DNA of 64,000 nt from Triticum aestivum (Eukaryota; Streptophyta; Magnoliopsida; Poales; Poaceae): NCBI RefSeq assembly GCF_018294505.1, contig NC_057810.1:709627563-709691562 (forward strand), in the 5' to 3' direction. This document shows positions 23,344 to 35,584 of this stretch, piece after piece. How positions within the stretch are numbered: the first letter of the stretch is position 1; each line of letters opens with the position of its first letter. The notes below the pieces were generated by a model. That model did not search any database and had not been told where the DNA came from. It saw nothing but the letters and a program-made list of their open reading frames with translations. The translations under genes and the position numbers were made by a program.

Positions 23344-24749
23344 TGATACGTCTCCAACGTATCTACTTTTCCAAACACTTTTGCCCTTGTTTTGGACTCT
23401 AACTTGCATGATTTGAATGAAACTAACTTGGACTAGCGATGTTTTCAGCAGAATTGCCATGGTGTTATTTATGGTGCAGAAAACAAAAAGTTGTTGGAAT
23501 GACCTGAAAATCCACGGAGATAACTTTTGGAAAATATAAAAAATACTGGCGAAAGAATCAAGGCGAGAGGGTCCACACCCTGTCCATGAGGGTGGGGGGC
23601 GCGCCCCCTCCCCCTGGGTGCGCCCCCTGTCTCATGGGCCCCCTGCTGCTCCACCGACCTCAACTCCAACTCTATATATTCCATTTCATGAAAAAAAATC
23701 AGATAGAAAGATTCATCGCGTTTTATGATATGGAGCCGCCGCCAAGCACTAATCCCTGTCGGGAGGGCTGGTCTAGAGTCCGTTCGGGGCTCCGGAGAGG
23801 GAGATTCGTCGCCGTTGTCATCATCAACCATCCTCCATCACCAATTTCATGATGCTCACCGCCGTGCATGAGTAATTCCATCGTAGGCTTTCTGAACGGT
23901 AATGGGTTGGATGAGATTTACCATGTAATCGAGTTATTTTTGATAAGGTTTGATCCCTATTATCCACTATGTTCTGAGATTGATGTTGCTATGACTTCTC
24001 TATGCTTAATGCTTGTCACTAGGGCCCGACTGCCATGATTTCAGATCTGAACCTATTATATTTTCATGAATATGTATGAGGTCTTGATCCTATCTTGCAA
24101 GTCTATAGTCACCTATTATGTGTTATGATCCGACAACCCCGAAGTGACAATAATCGGGATACTTCTCGGTGTTGACCGTAGTTTGAGGAGTTCATGTATT
24201 CACTAAGTGCTAATGCTTTGGTCCGGTTCTCTATTAAAAGGAGGCCTTAATATCCCTTAGTTTCCACTAGGACCCCGCTGCCACGGGAGGGTAGGACAAA
24301 AGATGTCATGCAAGTTCTTTTCGATAAGCACGTATGACTATATTCAGAATACATGCCTACATTACAATGATGAACTGGAGCTAGTTCTGTGTCACCCTAT
24401 GTTATAAATATTACATGAGGAATCGCATCCGACATAATTATCCATCACTGATCCAATGCCTACGATCTTTTCACATATTGTGCTTTGCGTATTTACTTTA
24501 CCGTTGCTACTGTTACAATCACTACAAAACTGCTATCGTTACTTTTGCCACTGTTACCATTACTATCATACTACTTTGCTACTAAATACTTTGCTGCAGA
24601 TACTAAGTTATCCAGGTGTGGTTGAATTGACAACTCAACTGCTAATACGTGAGAATATTCTTTGGCTCCCCTTGTGTCGAATCAATAAATTTGGGTTGAA
24701 TACTCTACCCTCAAAAACTGTTGTGATCCCCTATACTTGTGGGTTATCA
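23344..24749 (+). repeat. E3 5' LTR
   Basis: 1406 bp, starting TGATACGTCTCCAACGTATC and ending ACTTGTGGGTTATCA. It pairs with 31603-32990. Confidence 0.93.
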
Positions 24750-24781
24750 AGACTATTTTCTGGCACCGTTGCCGGGGAGCA
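24750..24781 (+). promoter_or_regulatory. E3 primer binding site (tRNA-Asp)
   Basis: Contains TGGCACCGTTGCCGGGGA, one base different from the exact complement of the tRNA-Asp 3' end (the E2 site has TGGCGCC). Confidence 0.8.
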
Positions 24782-24827
24782 TAGCTCTCTCCTTTGAGTC
24801 ACTTGGTATTTATATCTGCTGGTCACT

Positions 24828-27626
24828 ATGAGGAACTTGAAAGACAAAAGAGCTAAGTTTTTTCCCTCAACTACGAGGGGAGGTAAGGAACTGCCATCTA
24901 GGTCTGCACTTGATTCTCCTTCTGTTTTGAGTAAGCTTGCGACACCTAAACCTGCTACTGCTATTAATTCTGATATGTCGCATGTTATTGATGATGCCAC
25001 TTCTGCTATGCATGATACTTATGATGAAACTACTTCTATGCTTGATACTACTTTGCCATTAGGTGAATTTCTTGATGAACAACTTACTAGCGTTAGAGAG
25101 AATGGAATTATTGAAGATGAAATTATTGATGATAGTGATGATGAAGGTTCTCCCCCTAAGTATGAATTGCCTGTTGTTGCTGAGGGTAATGTTATGGATG
25201 AAGAAGCTGCTAGAGCCATTCTTGCTTGCAGTGATAGATATGATCTTAAGAAGTTATTAGCTAAATGCATGCAGCAATCCCTGAATGCTAAAATGAAATA
25301 TGACCCCGCTTTTGCTACTTCACCTATTTTTGTTACTGATAAGGATTATGAATTCTTTATTGATCCTAAGATAATTACTTTGGTTGAATCTGATCCTTTT
25401 TATGGCTATGAATCTGAAATAGTTGTGGCACATGTTACTAAGTTGAATGATATAGCCACCCTGTTCACTAATGATGAGAAATCCCATTATTACTATATCC
25501 TTAAGATATTTCCGTTCTCATTAAAGGGTGATGCTAAAACTTGGTTTAATTCTCTTGATCTTGGTTGTCGCGTAGTCCCCAGGTTATGATTTATTACTTC
25601 TCTGCTAAATATTTCCCTGCTCATAATAAACAAGTTCCCTTGCGGGAAATATATAATTTTGTGCAAATTGAAGAAGAGAGTCTCCCAGAAGCTTGGGGGA
25701 GGATTCTCCGATTACTTAATGCTTTTCCTGATCATCCTCTTAAGAAAAATGAAATACTTGATATCTTCTATAATGGACTAACCAATGCTTCCAAGGACCA
25801 CTTGGATAGTTGTGTTGGTTGTGTTTTCAGGGAAAGAACAGTCGACCAAGCTGAATTGCTATTGAATAATATGTTGACTAATGAAAATAATTGGACTCTT
25901 CCTGAGCCAATTCCGGAGCCAATTGAGTCAACTCCTGAGCCTATTCCTAAACCAACTCCGAAGAAGAGAGGTGTTCTATTTCTCAGTCCTGAAGATATGC
26001 TAGAGGCAAAGAAATCTATGAAAGAAAAAGGTATTAAAGCTGAAGATGTTAAAAATTTACCTCCTATTGAGGAAATACATGGTCTTAATATACCGCCTAT
26101 TGAAGAAACACATTGTCTTGATAACCCGACACAGGTAGTAAAGGTAAATTCTCTCTATAGATATGATAAAGTTGAAATCCCGTCTACTAAATTTCAGAGC
26201 CAATGTTTAGATGAATTTGATGACTTTATGGCTAGACAAGAAAGTTTTAATGCTTATGTTGGTAGAGAATTAAAGAGTAATGCTTTCATGATAGGACGCT
26301 TGAGTGATTATATTGCTAGAGTTAAAGGTGAACATAAACTCATTAGCAAATATGCTTCTATGGTTACCACTCAAGCTGAACAAGTACTTAAAGCTCAAAG
26401 TGATTTGCTCGTTGAATTAGATAATAAACAAGACTTTTCTATTAGAGTGGCTACTAGAACTGGTAGAATGACTCAGGAACCTTTGTATCCTGAAGGCCAC
26501 CCTAAGAGAATCGAGCAGGATTCTCAGAGAAATAATTTAGATGTACCTTGTCCTTCTAAAAAGAAGAAAAAAGAAAAATGATAGGACTTTGCATGCTTCT
26601 AGTGAACCTGTTGTAAACACACCTAAGAATCCTAATGATATTTCTATTTCTGATGCTGAAACACAATCTAGTGATGAACATGAGCCTAGTGATAATGTTA
26701 ATGATAATGTTCATGTTGATGCTCAACCTAGTCATAATAATGAAGTAGAGATTGAACCTGTTGTTGATCTTGATAACCCACACTCAAAGAATTAACGTTA
26801 TGATAAGAGAGACTTTGTTGCTAGGAAGCACGGTAAAGAAAGAGAACCATGGGTTCAGAAACCCATGCCTTTTCCTCCTAAACCATCCAAGACAAAGGAT
26901 GATGAGGATTTTGAGCGCTTTGTTGAAATGATTACACCTATCTTCTTACGTATGCCCTTAACTTACATGCTTAAAGTAAATCCTTATGCTAAATACATGA
27001 AGGATATCATTACAAATAAAAGAAAGATACTGGAAGCTGAAATTTCCACCATGCTTGCTAATTATACTTTTAAGGATGGAATACCTAAGGAACTTGGAGA
27101 TCCAGGAGTACCAACTATACCATGCTCCATTAAAAGAAACTATGTTAAAACTGCTTTATGTGATCTTGGAGCCAGTGTTAGTGTTATGCCTCTCTCTTTA
27201 TATCGTAGACTTGAATTGAATAAGTTGACACCTACTGAAATATCTTTGCAAATGGCTGATAAATCAAATGATATACTTGTCGGTATTTGTGAGGATGTGC
27301 CTGTTGTGGTTGCAAATGTCACTATCTTAACGGACTTTGTTATTCTTGATATTCTCGAGGATGCTAGTATGTCGATTATCGTTGGTAGAACCTTTTTGAA
27401 TACTGCAGGGGCTGTTATTAATTGCAACAAAGGCAATGTCACTTTTCATGTTAATGGTAATGAGCATACGGTACACTTTCCGAGGAAACAACCTCAAGTT
27501 CATAGCATCAATTTTATTGGAAAAGTTCCAACTATCATTATTGGAGGTTTTGAATTTCCTCTTCCTACTATCAAGAAAAATATGATATTCTTATTATTGG
27601 GGATGTGCATATCCCCGTTGAGGTAA
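24828..27626 (+). pseudogene. E3 gag plus aspartic protease, two frameshifts
   Basis: ATG at 24828 gives an unbroken 250-codon frame to about 25570, where a 1-bp change inside the gag core shifts reading. The second frame (25565-26581) carries YNFVQIEEESLPEAWGRILR and a Pro/Glu linker with EPIPKPTPKKRG. An extra A in the lysine-coding A-run near 26565 shifts it again. The third frame (26541-27626) has one TAA at 26793-26795 and then the protease-like part: LCDLGASVSVMPLSLYRRLE is a retropepsin-type active site with DLGA in place of DTGA. With three small repairs it would read through, so it is better kept than the E2 copy. Confidence 0.87.
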
Positions 27627-28417
27627 CTTAGTGTTATTCGAAATTTCTCTGGTTCCATGTTATTCAGTATGAGTTTGTTAACAATACTTGATCAACCTTG
27701 TTAGTGGATTCCTTTTGATGATCATGAGATGGATGAAACTAGAAGGCACAACCTTCTGTACTCTCTTTTTACTTTCTGTTATTTAGATTAAATAAAGCAA
27801 CAATAGTATTATCTGTCTGTTTTCGGAATTATCCATGCAATAAAAAAATATCCCGAAAATAAAAGTTCTCCACATGACCTGTAAATTTAGTATGATTTTT
27901 ATGGAATATTCGAGGATTTTAGGCACCGAGAACACAACCCGGGGGGGGGGGGAAGCACCTGGCCACGAGGGTCCAGGTCGCGCCCACTGCCCCTGGGCGC
28001 CCCCCCTGCCTCATGGGCCCACGGTGGCCCCCCTCCACTTATTCCTGCACCCACACACTCCATCTTCCTTCCAAAAAAAATCGCATCCAACTCAAGCACG
28101 AGTTCTAGCTCATTTTGCTGCGATTTTCGATCTCCTTTCTCAAAGCTCCATTCACAAAACTGCTTTGGGAGATTGTTGCTTGGTATGTGACTCCTCCAAT
28201 GGTCCAATTAGTTTTTGTTCTAGTGCTTTATTCATTGCAAATTCTTGCTGCATAGGTTACCCTATTCTTAAGCTTGTATGTAAAATTTATGAGGTCGCAA
28301 GTAATTCTAATGCATGATATAGGCTCTAGGCACTTGTGGGAGTAGTTGCTGTCAGTCTTGTTTAGTTTGATTCACTTTTATTTTGAAGTTACTAAAAATT
28401 TCAGAAATATTCAGAAA
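27627..28417. other. E3 spacer between protease and second ORF
   Basis: About 790 bp without a supported gene, with a run of 14 G near 27940 and a G/C-rich stretch after it. Collinear with 16827-17604 of E2. Confidence 0.6.
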
Positions 28418-29350
28418 ATGATGAGGAGATTATTGAGGGGCTCTTCTAGCCAAAGCTCCAAGGATAAACAAGCTAAGGAGAGAGAAAAGGCCAAGTATAA
28501 TCTACCTCGCGTAGCGGAAGTACGGCCGTGTGAGTGGCCTTGTGATAATTTCTTTAGAGCAGCCGAGATTTATGAAAACTTTTATTCTTTGGCTGAAAAT
28601 GCGGGCATCACCGGCTTCCTCCACGACCGGATCAAACAGTATCTCTTACTTACCAATACTTTCGTGCAAAACATTTACTATTATCCTAATAGTTCACCTC
28701 CTTCAGTGTCTTTTCATTTATGTGATGAGGCTAAGGAAATGTCATTACGTAATTTTTGCACGGCTTGCAGAATACCCTTTGAGGGTAGCTTAGATGAACC
28801 ACATCGTAAAGATATGGATGGTTTTATTGATACTATTACTGAAGGGGAATCAAGGAAGGGTTCCGATGCGAGAATCACTAGCATACATTTTCCTATTTTA
28901 CGCTACTTTGCCATATTTGCTAGTAGATGCTTAATTGGTCGTGGAAATAGTGGAAACTTCAGTGTTCCTGATATTATTATTCTACTCCATGCCTTATTCG
29001 GTGATAACACTTTTAGTATGGGTGCCATTATTGCTAAACGGTTAATCTTAAACCGTACAAAGGGCCCCATATTTGGAGGTATCTATGCAGCACGCCTTGC
29101 TAAAAATTTCGAGATACCTATTAGGCATGATGAGAAAGAGGAGACACTGCTGCCTCTTACCTTTTTAGATTACAGGAGCATGGTAGCGCATGAGTTTATT
29201 GTTGACAACGATGATAAGATGCTTCAGTATAACCTGAGATTTAATAAGAAACACAATGAGATTATTACCCTACCTGCGTCTTCTTTGTTTGATTTAACTG
29301 CAGGCCATTACCTTGTCTTGCCGAAGGCTGTGTACGCACATCAAGGCTAG
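28418..29350 (+). CDS. E3 second ORF, intact, Athila-type extra protein of unknown role
   Basis: 310 codons from ATG 28418 to TAG 29348-29350. Reading is open upstream to 28346, but the double ATG at 28418-28423 is the first methionine. The N-terminus is basic (MMRRLLRGSSSQSSKDKQ), followed by a mixed alpha/beta-looking region with NFCTACRIPFEGSLDEPHR, ARITSIHFPILRYFAIFASR and GPIFGGIYAARLAKNFEIPI. I see no enzyme motif, signal peptide or clear membrane helix. The E2 counterpart shares the block order (TACK/TACR, SIHFP, FGGIYA-R, LDY--MA-H-F) but most residues differ. It may be related to the ATHILA ORF1 group; function is unknown. Confidence 0.7.
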   Translation: MMRRLLRGSSSQSSKDKQAKEREKAKYNLPRVAEVRPCEWPCDNFFRAAEIYENFYSLAENAGITGFLHDRIKQYLLLTNTFVQNIYYYPNSSPPSVSFHLCDEAKEMSLRNFCTACRIPFEGSLDEPHRKDMDGFIDTITEGESRKGSDARITSIHFPILRYFAIFASRCLIGRGNSGNFSVPDIIILLHALFGDNTFSMGAIIAKRLILNRTKGPIFGGIYAARLAKNFEIPIRHDEKEETLLPLTFLDYRSMVAHEFIVDNDDKMLQYNLRFNKKHNEIITLPASSLFDLTAGHYLVLPKAVYAHQG

Positions 29351-31588
29351 ACATCTGCTCCAGAGCCGGAGCCGGAACCTCCACCGGACCCTTATCGTCC
29401 ATCCTGTTATCAGTGGGATCCGGAGGAGATCGCCAGCCAGTGGTATCCAGACGACACTCCTCAGTACACCAGGGAGAGTAGCAACGATCCTTGGCATTAG
29501 ACCAACTTAGGCCAAAAGCCTAAGCTTGGGGTAGTATGTATTTTCACCGACTTTACATTCATGTTCACAAACTCATTCTAGTTGTCGGTGCTCATACTTT
29601 TTCATTGTACTATCCATGCTAGTGTAATTTTCTTTTTCTAGTTTTCTTCTTGTGTGTTTGATAAACCTTAAGGAAAAACAAAAAAATAGTTAGTTTAATT
29701 TCCATGCTTGTAGTAGTAATTAAAAAGAAAACTCAAAAATATTTCTTCTTCTTCTTTTTACTTGTTGGGAGCTTTCCCGTGTAAATAGTTTTATTTCTTT
29801 TCTTTCCTTTGGGGGTCAAGAGGAGAAGACCATAATGAAAATGTTTAGTGGCTCTACTATGCATGATTGTTGATTTAATTTAGAGCCCATATTACTTTGT
29901 CTTCTCTCTTGAATTGAATACTTGCAGATTCCAGCTTAGTCCAATGCACGTGCTCTATTATTATTATACACACCGTTCGGTCGTATGAGTGAAAGGCAAT
30001 AATGACGATATATGATGGCCTGATTGAGATGAGAGAAGCTGGTATGAACTCGACCTCTCTTGTTTTTGTAAATATGATGAGTTCATCGTTCCTGATTCAG
30101 CCTATTATGAATAAACATGTTTGCAATGACATTTAGAGATTATAGTTGCTTATGTCATGCTTAATTAGCTAGGAGCTTATAATGGTTTACCTTGCATGGC
30201 AACATGCTATTAAAATGGTTGTGATGTGGTATGATAGGGTGGTATCCTTCGTTGAATGATTCAAGTGACTTGACTTGGCACATGTTCACGGATGTAGTTG
30301 AAACAAATCAACATAGCCTTCACGATATTTATGTTCATGGTGGATTATATCCTACTCATGCTTGCACTCGGTGTTGATTAATTTTAAGGCATGTTCATGA
30401 TTGTTGTTGCTCTCTCAGTTGGTTGCTTCCCAGTCTTTTGCTAGCCTTCACCTGTACTAAGCGGGAATACTGCTTGTGCATCCAAACTCCATAAACCCCA
30501 AAGTTATTCCATATGAGTCCACTATACCTTCCTATATGCGGTATTCACCTGACGTTCCAAGTAAATTTGTATGTGCCAAACTCCAAACCTTCAAATGAAA
30601 TTCTGTTTTGTATGCTCGAGCAGCTTACGTTTCAACTAGGGGTTATTTGTATCTTCCATGCTAGGTGGTTTATTCTCAAGGGCGGTGGACTCTGCTCCTC
30701 ATTCACGAGAAAATGGCTCATAACCGGGATGCCCAGTCCCATGATCAAAAAGATCAAAGCAAATCGAAATAATTAAACAAAATTCCCCCAGGGCTGTTGC
30801 TAGTTGGAGGCACTCGTTGTTTCGAGCAAGCCTTGGATTGATGATTATTGGTGGTGGGGGAGTATAAACTTTACCATACTATTTGGGAACCGCCTATAAT
30901 GTATGTAGCATGGAAGATATCGAGATCTCATAGTTTTTGTGTTGACGGTGAAAGTATACTGCTGAAAATGTTATTCATCTCTATTTTAAAATCGAGCTCT
31001 GGCACCTATACAAATCCCTGCTTCCCTCTGCGAAGGGCCTATCTATTTACTTTTATGTTGAGTCATCACCTTCCTATTAAAAAGCACCCGCTGGAGAGCA
31101 CACTGTCATTTGCATTCATTACTATTAGTTTGTATTGGGTATGACTTGACTGAATCTCTTTTACCATGAATTACAATGTTTAGTTAGTCCTTGATCTTTA
31201 AAGGTGTTGTGCATTTATGTTTTGCGGTCTCAGAAACGGCTAGCGAGATACCATCTTGTTATATCATATTATGATTGTTTTGAGAAAGTGTTGTCATCCG
31301 AGATTTATTATCATTGCTCGCTTGTTGATTATGCCATTGATATGAGTAAACATGAGACCTAAGTGTTATTGTGAATATGGTTAGTTCATAATCTTTGCTG
31401 GAAACTTAAGTTGGCTTTACATATTTACAACAACAAAAGCAAACAGAGTTTGTAAAAGTTTTTCTTTATCACTTTCAGTTTATCAACTGAATTGCTTGAG
31501 GACAAGCAAAGGTTTAAAGAGTTTGTAAAACTTTTTCTTTATCACTTTCAGTTTATCAACTGAATTGCTTGAGGACAAGCAAAGGTTT
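29351..31588. other. E3 long untranslated region before the 3' LTR
   Basis: About 2.2 kb with no supported gene. A Pro/Glu-rich tail in the ORF frame after the stop (29351-29500) suggests the ORF was once longer. A one-base variant of the purine tract is at 29522-29535. Confidence 0.6.
31446..31587 (+). repeat. 71-bp tandem duplication just before the E3 purine tract
   Basis: Two near-identical copies (31446-31516 and 31517-31587) of the sequence from AGAGTTTGTAAAA to CAAGCAAAGGTTTA. E2 has a single copy at this place. Confidence 0.85.
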
Positions 31589-31602
31589 AAGCTTGGGGGA
31601 GT
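31589..31602 (+). promoter_or_regulatory. E3 polypurine tract
   Basis: AAGCTTGGGGGAGT directly before the 3' LTR, identical to that of E2. Confidence 0.8.
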
Positions 31603-32990
31603 TGATACGTCTCCAACGTATCTACTTTTCCAAACACTTTTGCCCTTATTTTGGACTCTAACTTGCATGATTTGAATGAAACTAACCCGGACTGACACTG
31701 TTTTCAGCAGAACTGCCATGGTGTTATTTATTATGCAGAAAACAAAAGTTCTCGGATAGACCTGAAAATCCATGGAGATAAATTTTGGAAAATATAAAAA
31801 ATACTAGCGAAAGAATCAAGGCCAGGGGGCCCACACCCTGTCCACGAGGGTGGGGGCGCGCCCCCCTGTCTTGTGGGCCCCCTGCTGCTCCACCGACCTC
31901 AACTCCAACTCTATATATTCCATTTCACGGATAAAAAAATCAGAGAGAAAGTTTTATCGCGTTGTACGATACGGAGCCGCCGCCAAGCCCTAATCTCTCT
32001 CGGGAGGGCTGATCTGGAGTCTGTTCGGGGCTCCGAAGACGAGGATTCGTCGCCGTCGTGATCATCAACCATCCTCCGTCACCAATTTCATGATGCTCAC
32101 CGTCGTGCGTTAGTAATTCCATCGTAGGCTTGCTGGACGGTGATGGGTTGGATGAGATTTACCATGTAATCAAGTTAGTTTTGTTAGGGTTTGATCCCTA
32201 GTATCCACTATGTTCTGAGATTGATGTTGCTATGCCTTTGCTATGCTTAATGCTTGTCACTAGGGCCTGAGTGCCATGATTTCAGATCTGAACCTATTAT
32301 GTTTTCATGAATATATATGAGTTCTTGATCCTATGTTGCAAGTCTATAGTCACCTATTATGTGTTATGATCCGACAACCCCGATGTGACAATAATCGGGA
32401 TACTTCTCGGTGATGACCGTAGTTTGAGGAGTTCATGTATTCACTAAGTGCTAATGCTTTGGTCCGGTTCTCTATTAAAAGGAGGCCTTAATATCCCTTA
32501 GTTTCCACTAGGACCTCGCTGCCACGGGAGGGTAGGACAAAAGATTTCATGCAGGTTATTTTCCATAAGCACGTATGACTATATTCGGAATACATGCCTA
32601 CATTACATTGATGAACTGGAGCTAGTTCTGTGTTACCCTATGTTATAACTATTACATGAGGAATCACATCCGACATAATTATCCATCACTGATGCAATGC
32701 CTACGAGCTTTTCACATATTGTGCTTTGCTTATTTACTTTACCGTTGCTACTGTTACAATCACTACGAAACTGCTACCGTTACTTTTTCCACTGTTACCA
32801 TTACTATCATACTACTTTGCTACTTAATACTTTGCTGCAAATACTAAGTTATCCAGGTGTGGTTGAATTGACAACTCAACTGCTAATACTTGAGAATATT
32901 CATTGGGTCCCCTTGTGTCGAATCAATAAATTTGGATAGAATACTCTACCCTCAAAAACTGTTGCGATCCCCTATACTTGTGGGTTATCA
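31603..32990 (+). repeat. E3 3' LTR
   Basis: 1388 bp direct repeat of 23344-24749, ending ACTTGTGGGTTATCA, followed by the ATATG flank. Confidence 0.93.
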
Positions 32991-33180
32991 ATATGAATTT
33001 CAGCAAAGGCCTTCCAAATAGCGATATTCGGAAGGCTCTTGCTGTACTTTGTACCAAAAAGCAAATTATCCTATCTGGGACTCCGTTCCAAAACAACTTT
33101 GGAGAGCTTCGTACCATCATGCGCCTGGTACTTTCGCCTAATAATGAAGACATGGTTTTGTTTGAATCCTTTGACACTAC
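32991..33180. repeat. IR2 centre and right arm (SNF2-type fragment) after E3
   Basis: Continues IR2 with the palindromic centre GCCTTCCAAATAGCGATATT and a right arm that reads on the plus strand as LAVLCTKKQIILSGTPFQNN followed by FGELRTIMRLVLSPNNED, open from 32978 to 33232. The arm matches IR1 right arm closely and the IR2 left arm at lower identity. It is a fragment, not a gene: the other SNF2 motifs are absent. Confidence 0.78.
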
Positions 33181-33211
33181 ACAAACGTCCGACAATCATG
33201 AGACAGAGGCG

Positions 33212-33445
33212 GTCGATATACCCCCTCTCTGATAACTTCGACAAGAGAGGGGGTCGATATATATACCCCCTCCTCGATAACATTTTTTTTCTATGTATAT
33301 GTCGTCGTTGTCGATATACCCCCTCTCGGATAACTTCGACATGAGGGGGGTCGATATATATACCCCCTCCCCGATAACATTTTTTCCTATGTATATGTCG
33401 TCGTTGTCGATATACCCCCTCCTTGATAACTTCGATATATCCATC
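33212..33445. repeat. About 97-bp tandem repeat, 2.3 copies, with hairpins inside each unit
   Basis: Units start with GTCGATATACCCCCTC at 33212, 33310 and 33406. Each holds a fold-back of ACCCCCTCTCT with AGAGAGGGGGT around the loop GATAACTTCGACA (perfect in the first unit). It lies between IR2 and the start of the second gene. Confidence 0.82.
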
Positions 33446-33492
33446 TCTCATGTTTATATATTAATTGCCATGTTGTAATATTTGCTGAAACT

Positions 33493-35395
33493 ATGGATCA
33501 TCAAAGATACTTCGATCAAGAAGAGATATTGGGGGACATAATCCGCGATGGAGGTGATGTAGTCTTGTCATTTCTCAACGACATCGAAGAAGGTCTGCAA
33601 GGAGAGGAGGGTCATGATCGTGATGGTGGCTCCGGCGACCGTGATGACGGCTCCGGTGATCGAACGGAGTCGGGATTAGCTGTTGCAAAGTACGGCGAGG
33701 TATATATAGCCCTCCGGATCAAGCAATACTTCAATAAAGAAATGAGGCCCGAAGAAAAAGTTGCACGGGGATGAAAGGTTCACGATCACAGAAATCGCGC
33801 GCGATGGCCAACCGATTAAACCCCTCCATACCAAGGAAGCATTTTTCTGCTCAGTGCGGGGTTCTTGTTAGGGACATGATCCCGATCAGCATCGAGCTAT
33901 GGAATGAGCCTAAGAAGGAAGAGCTTCTTCAAGTTTCTTTTGTCGAAGATAGACAGAAAGAAGATCTTTGGAAAGCGCTGAAGGTAAATTTCACCCTACC
34001 GGAAGAGGAGGATCCGGAGAATCCTGTTATAGAGCCATTGATCAAGTCCTATGCTCTCAAGAAGATGGCAGATCTATTCAGGAGGTGGAAGAATGAGTTG
34101 AAAACCACGTATGTTGACCAAGACAAGACTCCAAAATTCGACGGCCGATTTGATAAGATAAGAGATCACGGGCACGCATTTGTGGCCAACAAGACATCGT
34201 AGAGGAGTAAGAAGATGTCAGCGACCAACAAGATAAATGCTTCAAAGAAGGAGCATTACCATCGCATGGGGTCAGGTGGCTACCTCAAAGCCCGGCCATT
34301 GTGGGACAAGGCTGAGTAGGACCTGATTGCTAAAGGGGTTGAATGAGAGACATTGCACTGGCCAGAACATTGTAGGACTTGGTTCTTTGGGGCTGGTGTA
34401 ACATTGGACCCTGAAACAGGGAAGTGATGCTGGACGGACGAGCAACATGCAACACCCGTCACGAAGCATCGGAAAGCAATCAACGAAGTGCGGGAAGGGA
34501 AGTTCGTTCCCGACAGAGAGAACGACGAGCTCACAAGGGCCCTTGGGAATCCTGAGCATCCTGGATGAACACGAGGCACGCCAGGCTCCGTTCTGTTGAA
34601 GGTTGGGTTTCCCGACGCAGGCGGTTACAAAACCCAAGAGAGGAGGAGGAAAGTGGAGCATAGCAAACTACAAGAGATTAATGCAAGGGTAAGAAAGCTA
34701 GAGGAACGAGATGTTGAGAACCAGCAGCTGCGAGATCCTGCCCAAGATGCTACCCCAGAAGCTACCCCACCATCTCAGTGGAGAAGCAGCGTGGCTTCCA
34801 CCAAGCTCGTTCAGCAGCCTGACTTGATGGGTCATAGCTACCCCGTGGATTTTATCACGGATTTACACCAGTGCCACCTTATGACGCAATGGGATCATCT
34901 CAAAGTCAAGGCGACTATCGGCTCTGTGTTTCCTCCTTCATCCGGAGCTACTTTTCACTGTCATCCGATTCCAGAAGGCTATGCTGTTGTGATGGTGGAT
35001 GAAATAATGGAGGGATTTGAGGAGCTCCAGCTTGACCACCCTACAGGTGATGGGGAGACTCAGCTGGGTCTTGCTATGCATACTCCGTGTCTATGGTGGA
35101 AGAAGCACATCAAGCTTCTGAACTTCACGGCTCCTGGTAGTCAGATGGGCACTCCGCCTCCTCCGCCTCCTCCTCCTCCTCCGGCGAGTGATCAGGGCAC
35201 TCCGCCTCCTACTCTGGTGCGTGAGCGCGGCAGTACTCCGCCTCCTTCTCCGCCTGCTCCGGCCCGTCCGAGCAGCCCGCCTCCTCCTTCGCCACGTCGT
35301 AAGCGACGGTGGAACACAGACGCCGCTGCTCCGGCTTCTCTAGCGCGTCGTAGCAGTCCGCCTTCGGCTACTCTTCCTCTTAACAAATGAAAGAA
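33493..35395 (+). pseudogene. CACTA-A second gene, 5' part: Ptta/En/Spm (Transposase_24) domain protein
   Basis: ATG at 33493 opens a frame rich in Asp/Gly (MDHQRYFDQEEILGDIIRDG). The reading then changes frame near 33770 and shows blocks typical of the plant Ptta/En/Spm family (PF03004): AQCGVLVRDMIPISIELWNE, DLWKALKVNFTLPEEED, KYV-type DGRFDKIRDHGHAFV, then SATNKINASKKEHYHRMGSG and DRENDELTRALGNPEHPG. The last two are interrupted by stops. From 34596 an open frame has a coiled-coil stretch (KLQEINARVRKLEERD), then a proline-rich tail with a run of ten Pro. Several stops and frameshifts make it a pseudogene. The product is thought to help transposition by binding element ends; this is known of the family only in outline. 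Confidence 0.75.
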
Positions 35396-35584
35396 GACAA
35401 CCACAGTCGCTCCAGCTGCTCCGGCGTCTAGCAGTACAGCCAGAGGCGGGATGCGATACAGATACGGTCCATCGTCTCTCAAGCCTCTAGAACGGGAGGC
35501 AGTATAGCCAGAAGCAGAACGAAGAAAAGGGAAACAAATTCCCTAGCTCAGCGAACAAGCGAAGCAATCTGCACCCCGCTCAAT

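Larger units (their letters stand above)
23344..32990 (+). mobile_element. E3: Athila-like Ty3/gypsy LTR retrotransposon, gag only
   Basis: 9.65 kb, sister of E2, from TGATACGTCTCCAACG (23344) to GGGTTATCA (32990). Flanks are GTATG and ATATG, a 5-bp duplication with one change, and joining them restores the inverted repeat IR2. It has the tRNA-Asp primer site, gag-protease, an intact second ORF, a purine tract and LTRs of about 1.4 kb. There is no reverse transcriptase or integrase, so it is non-autonomous. Its coding parts are less damaged than those of E2. Confidence 0.92.

Noticed and set aside
22780..23460. A functional SNF2 helicase gene
   Set aside because: Only one motif with short flanks is present, in inverted copies; the ATP-binding and other helicase motifs are missing.
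15690..26600. Possible programmed frameshift at a lysine/A-run in gag of both E2 and E3
   Set aside because: Both elements change frame at nearly the same place, but E3 has one extra A in the run whereas E2 has a 4-bp gain upstream of it. Two separate lesions explain it better.
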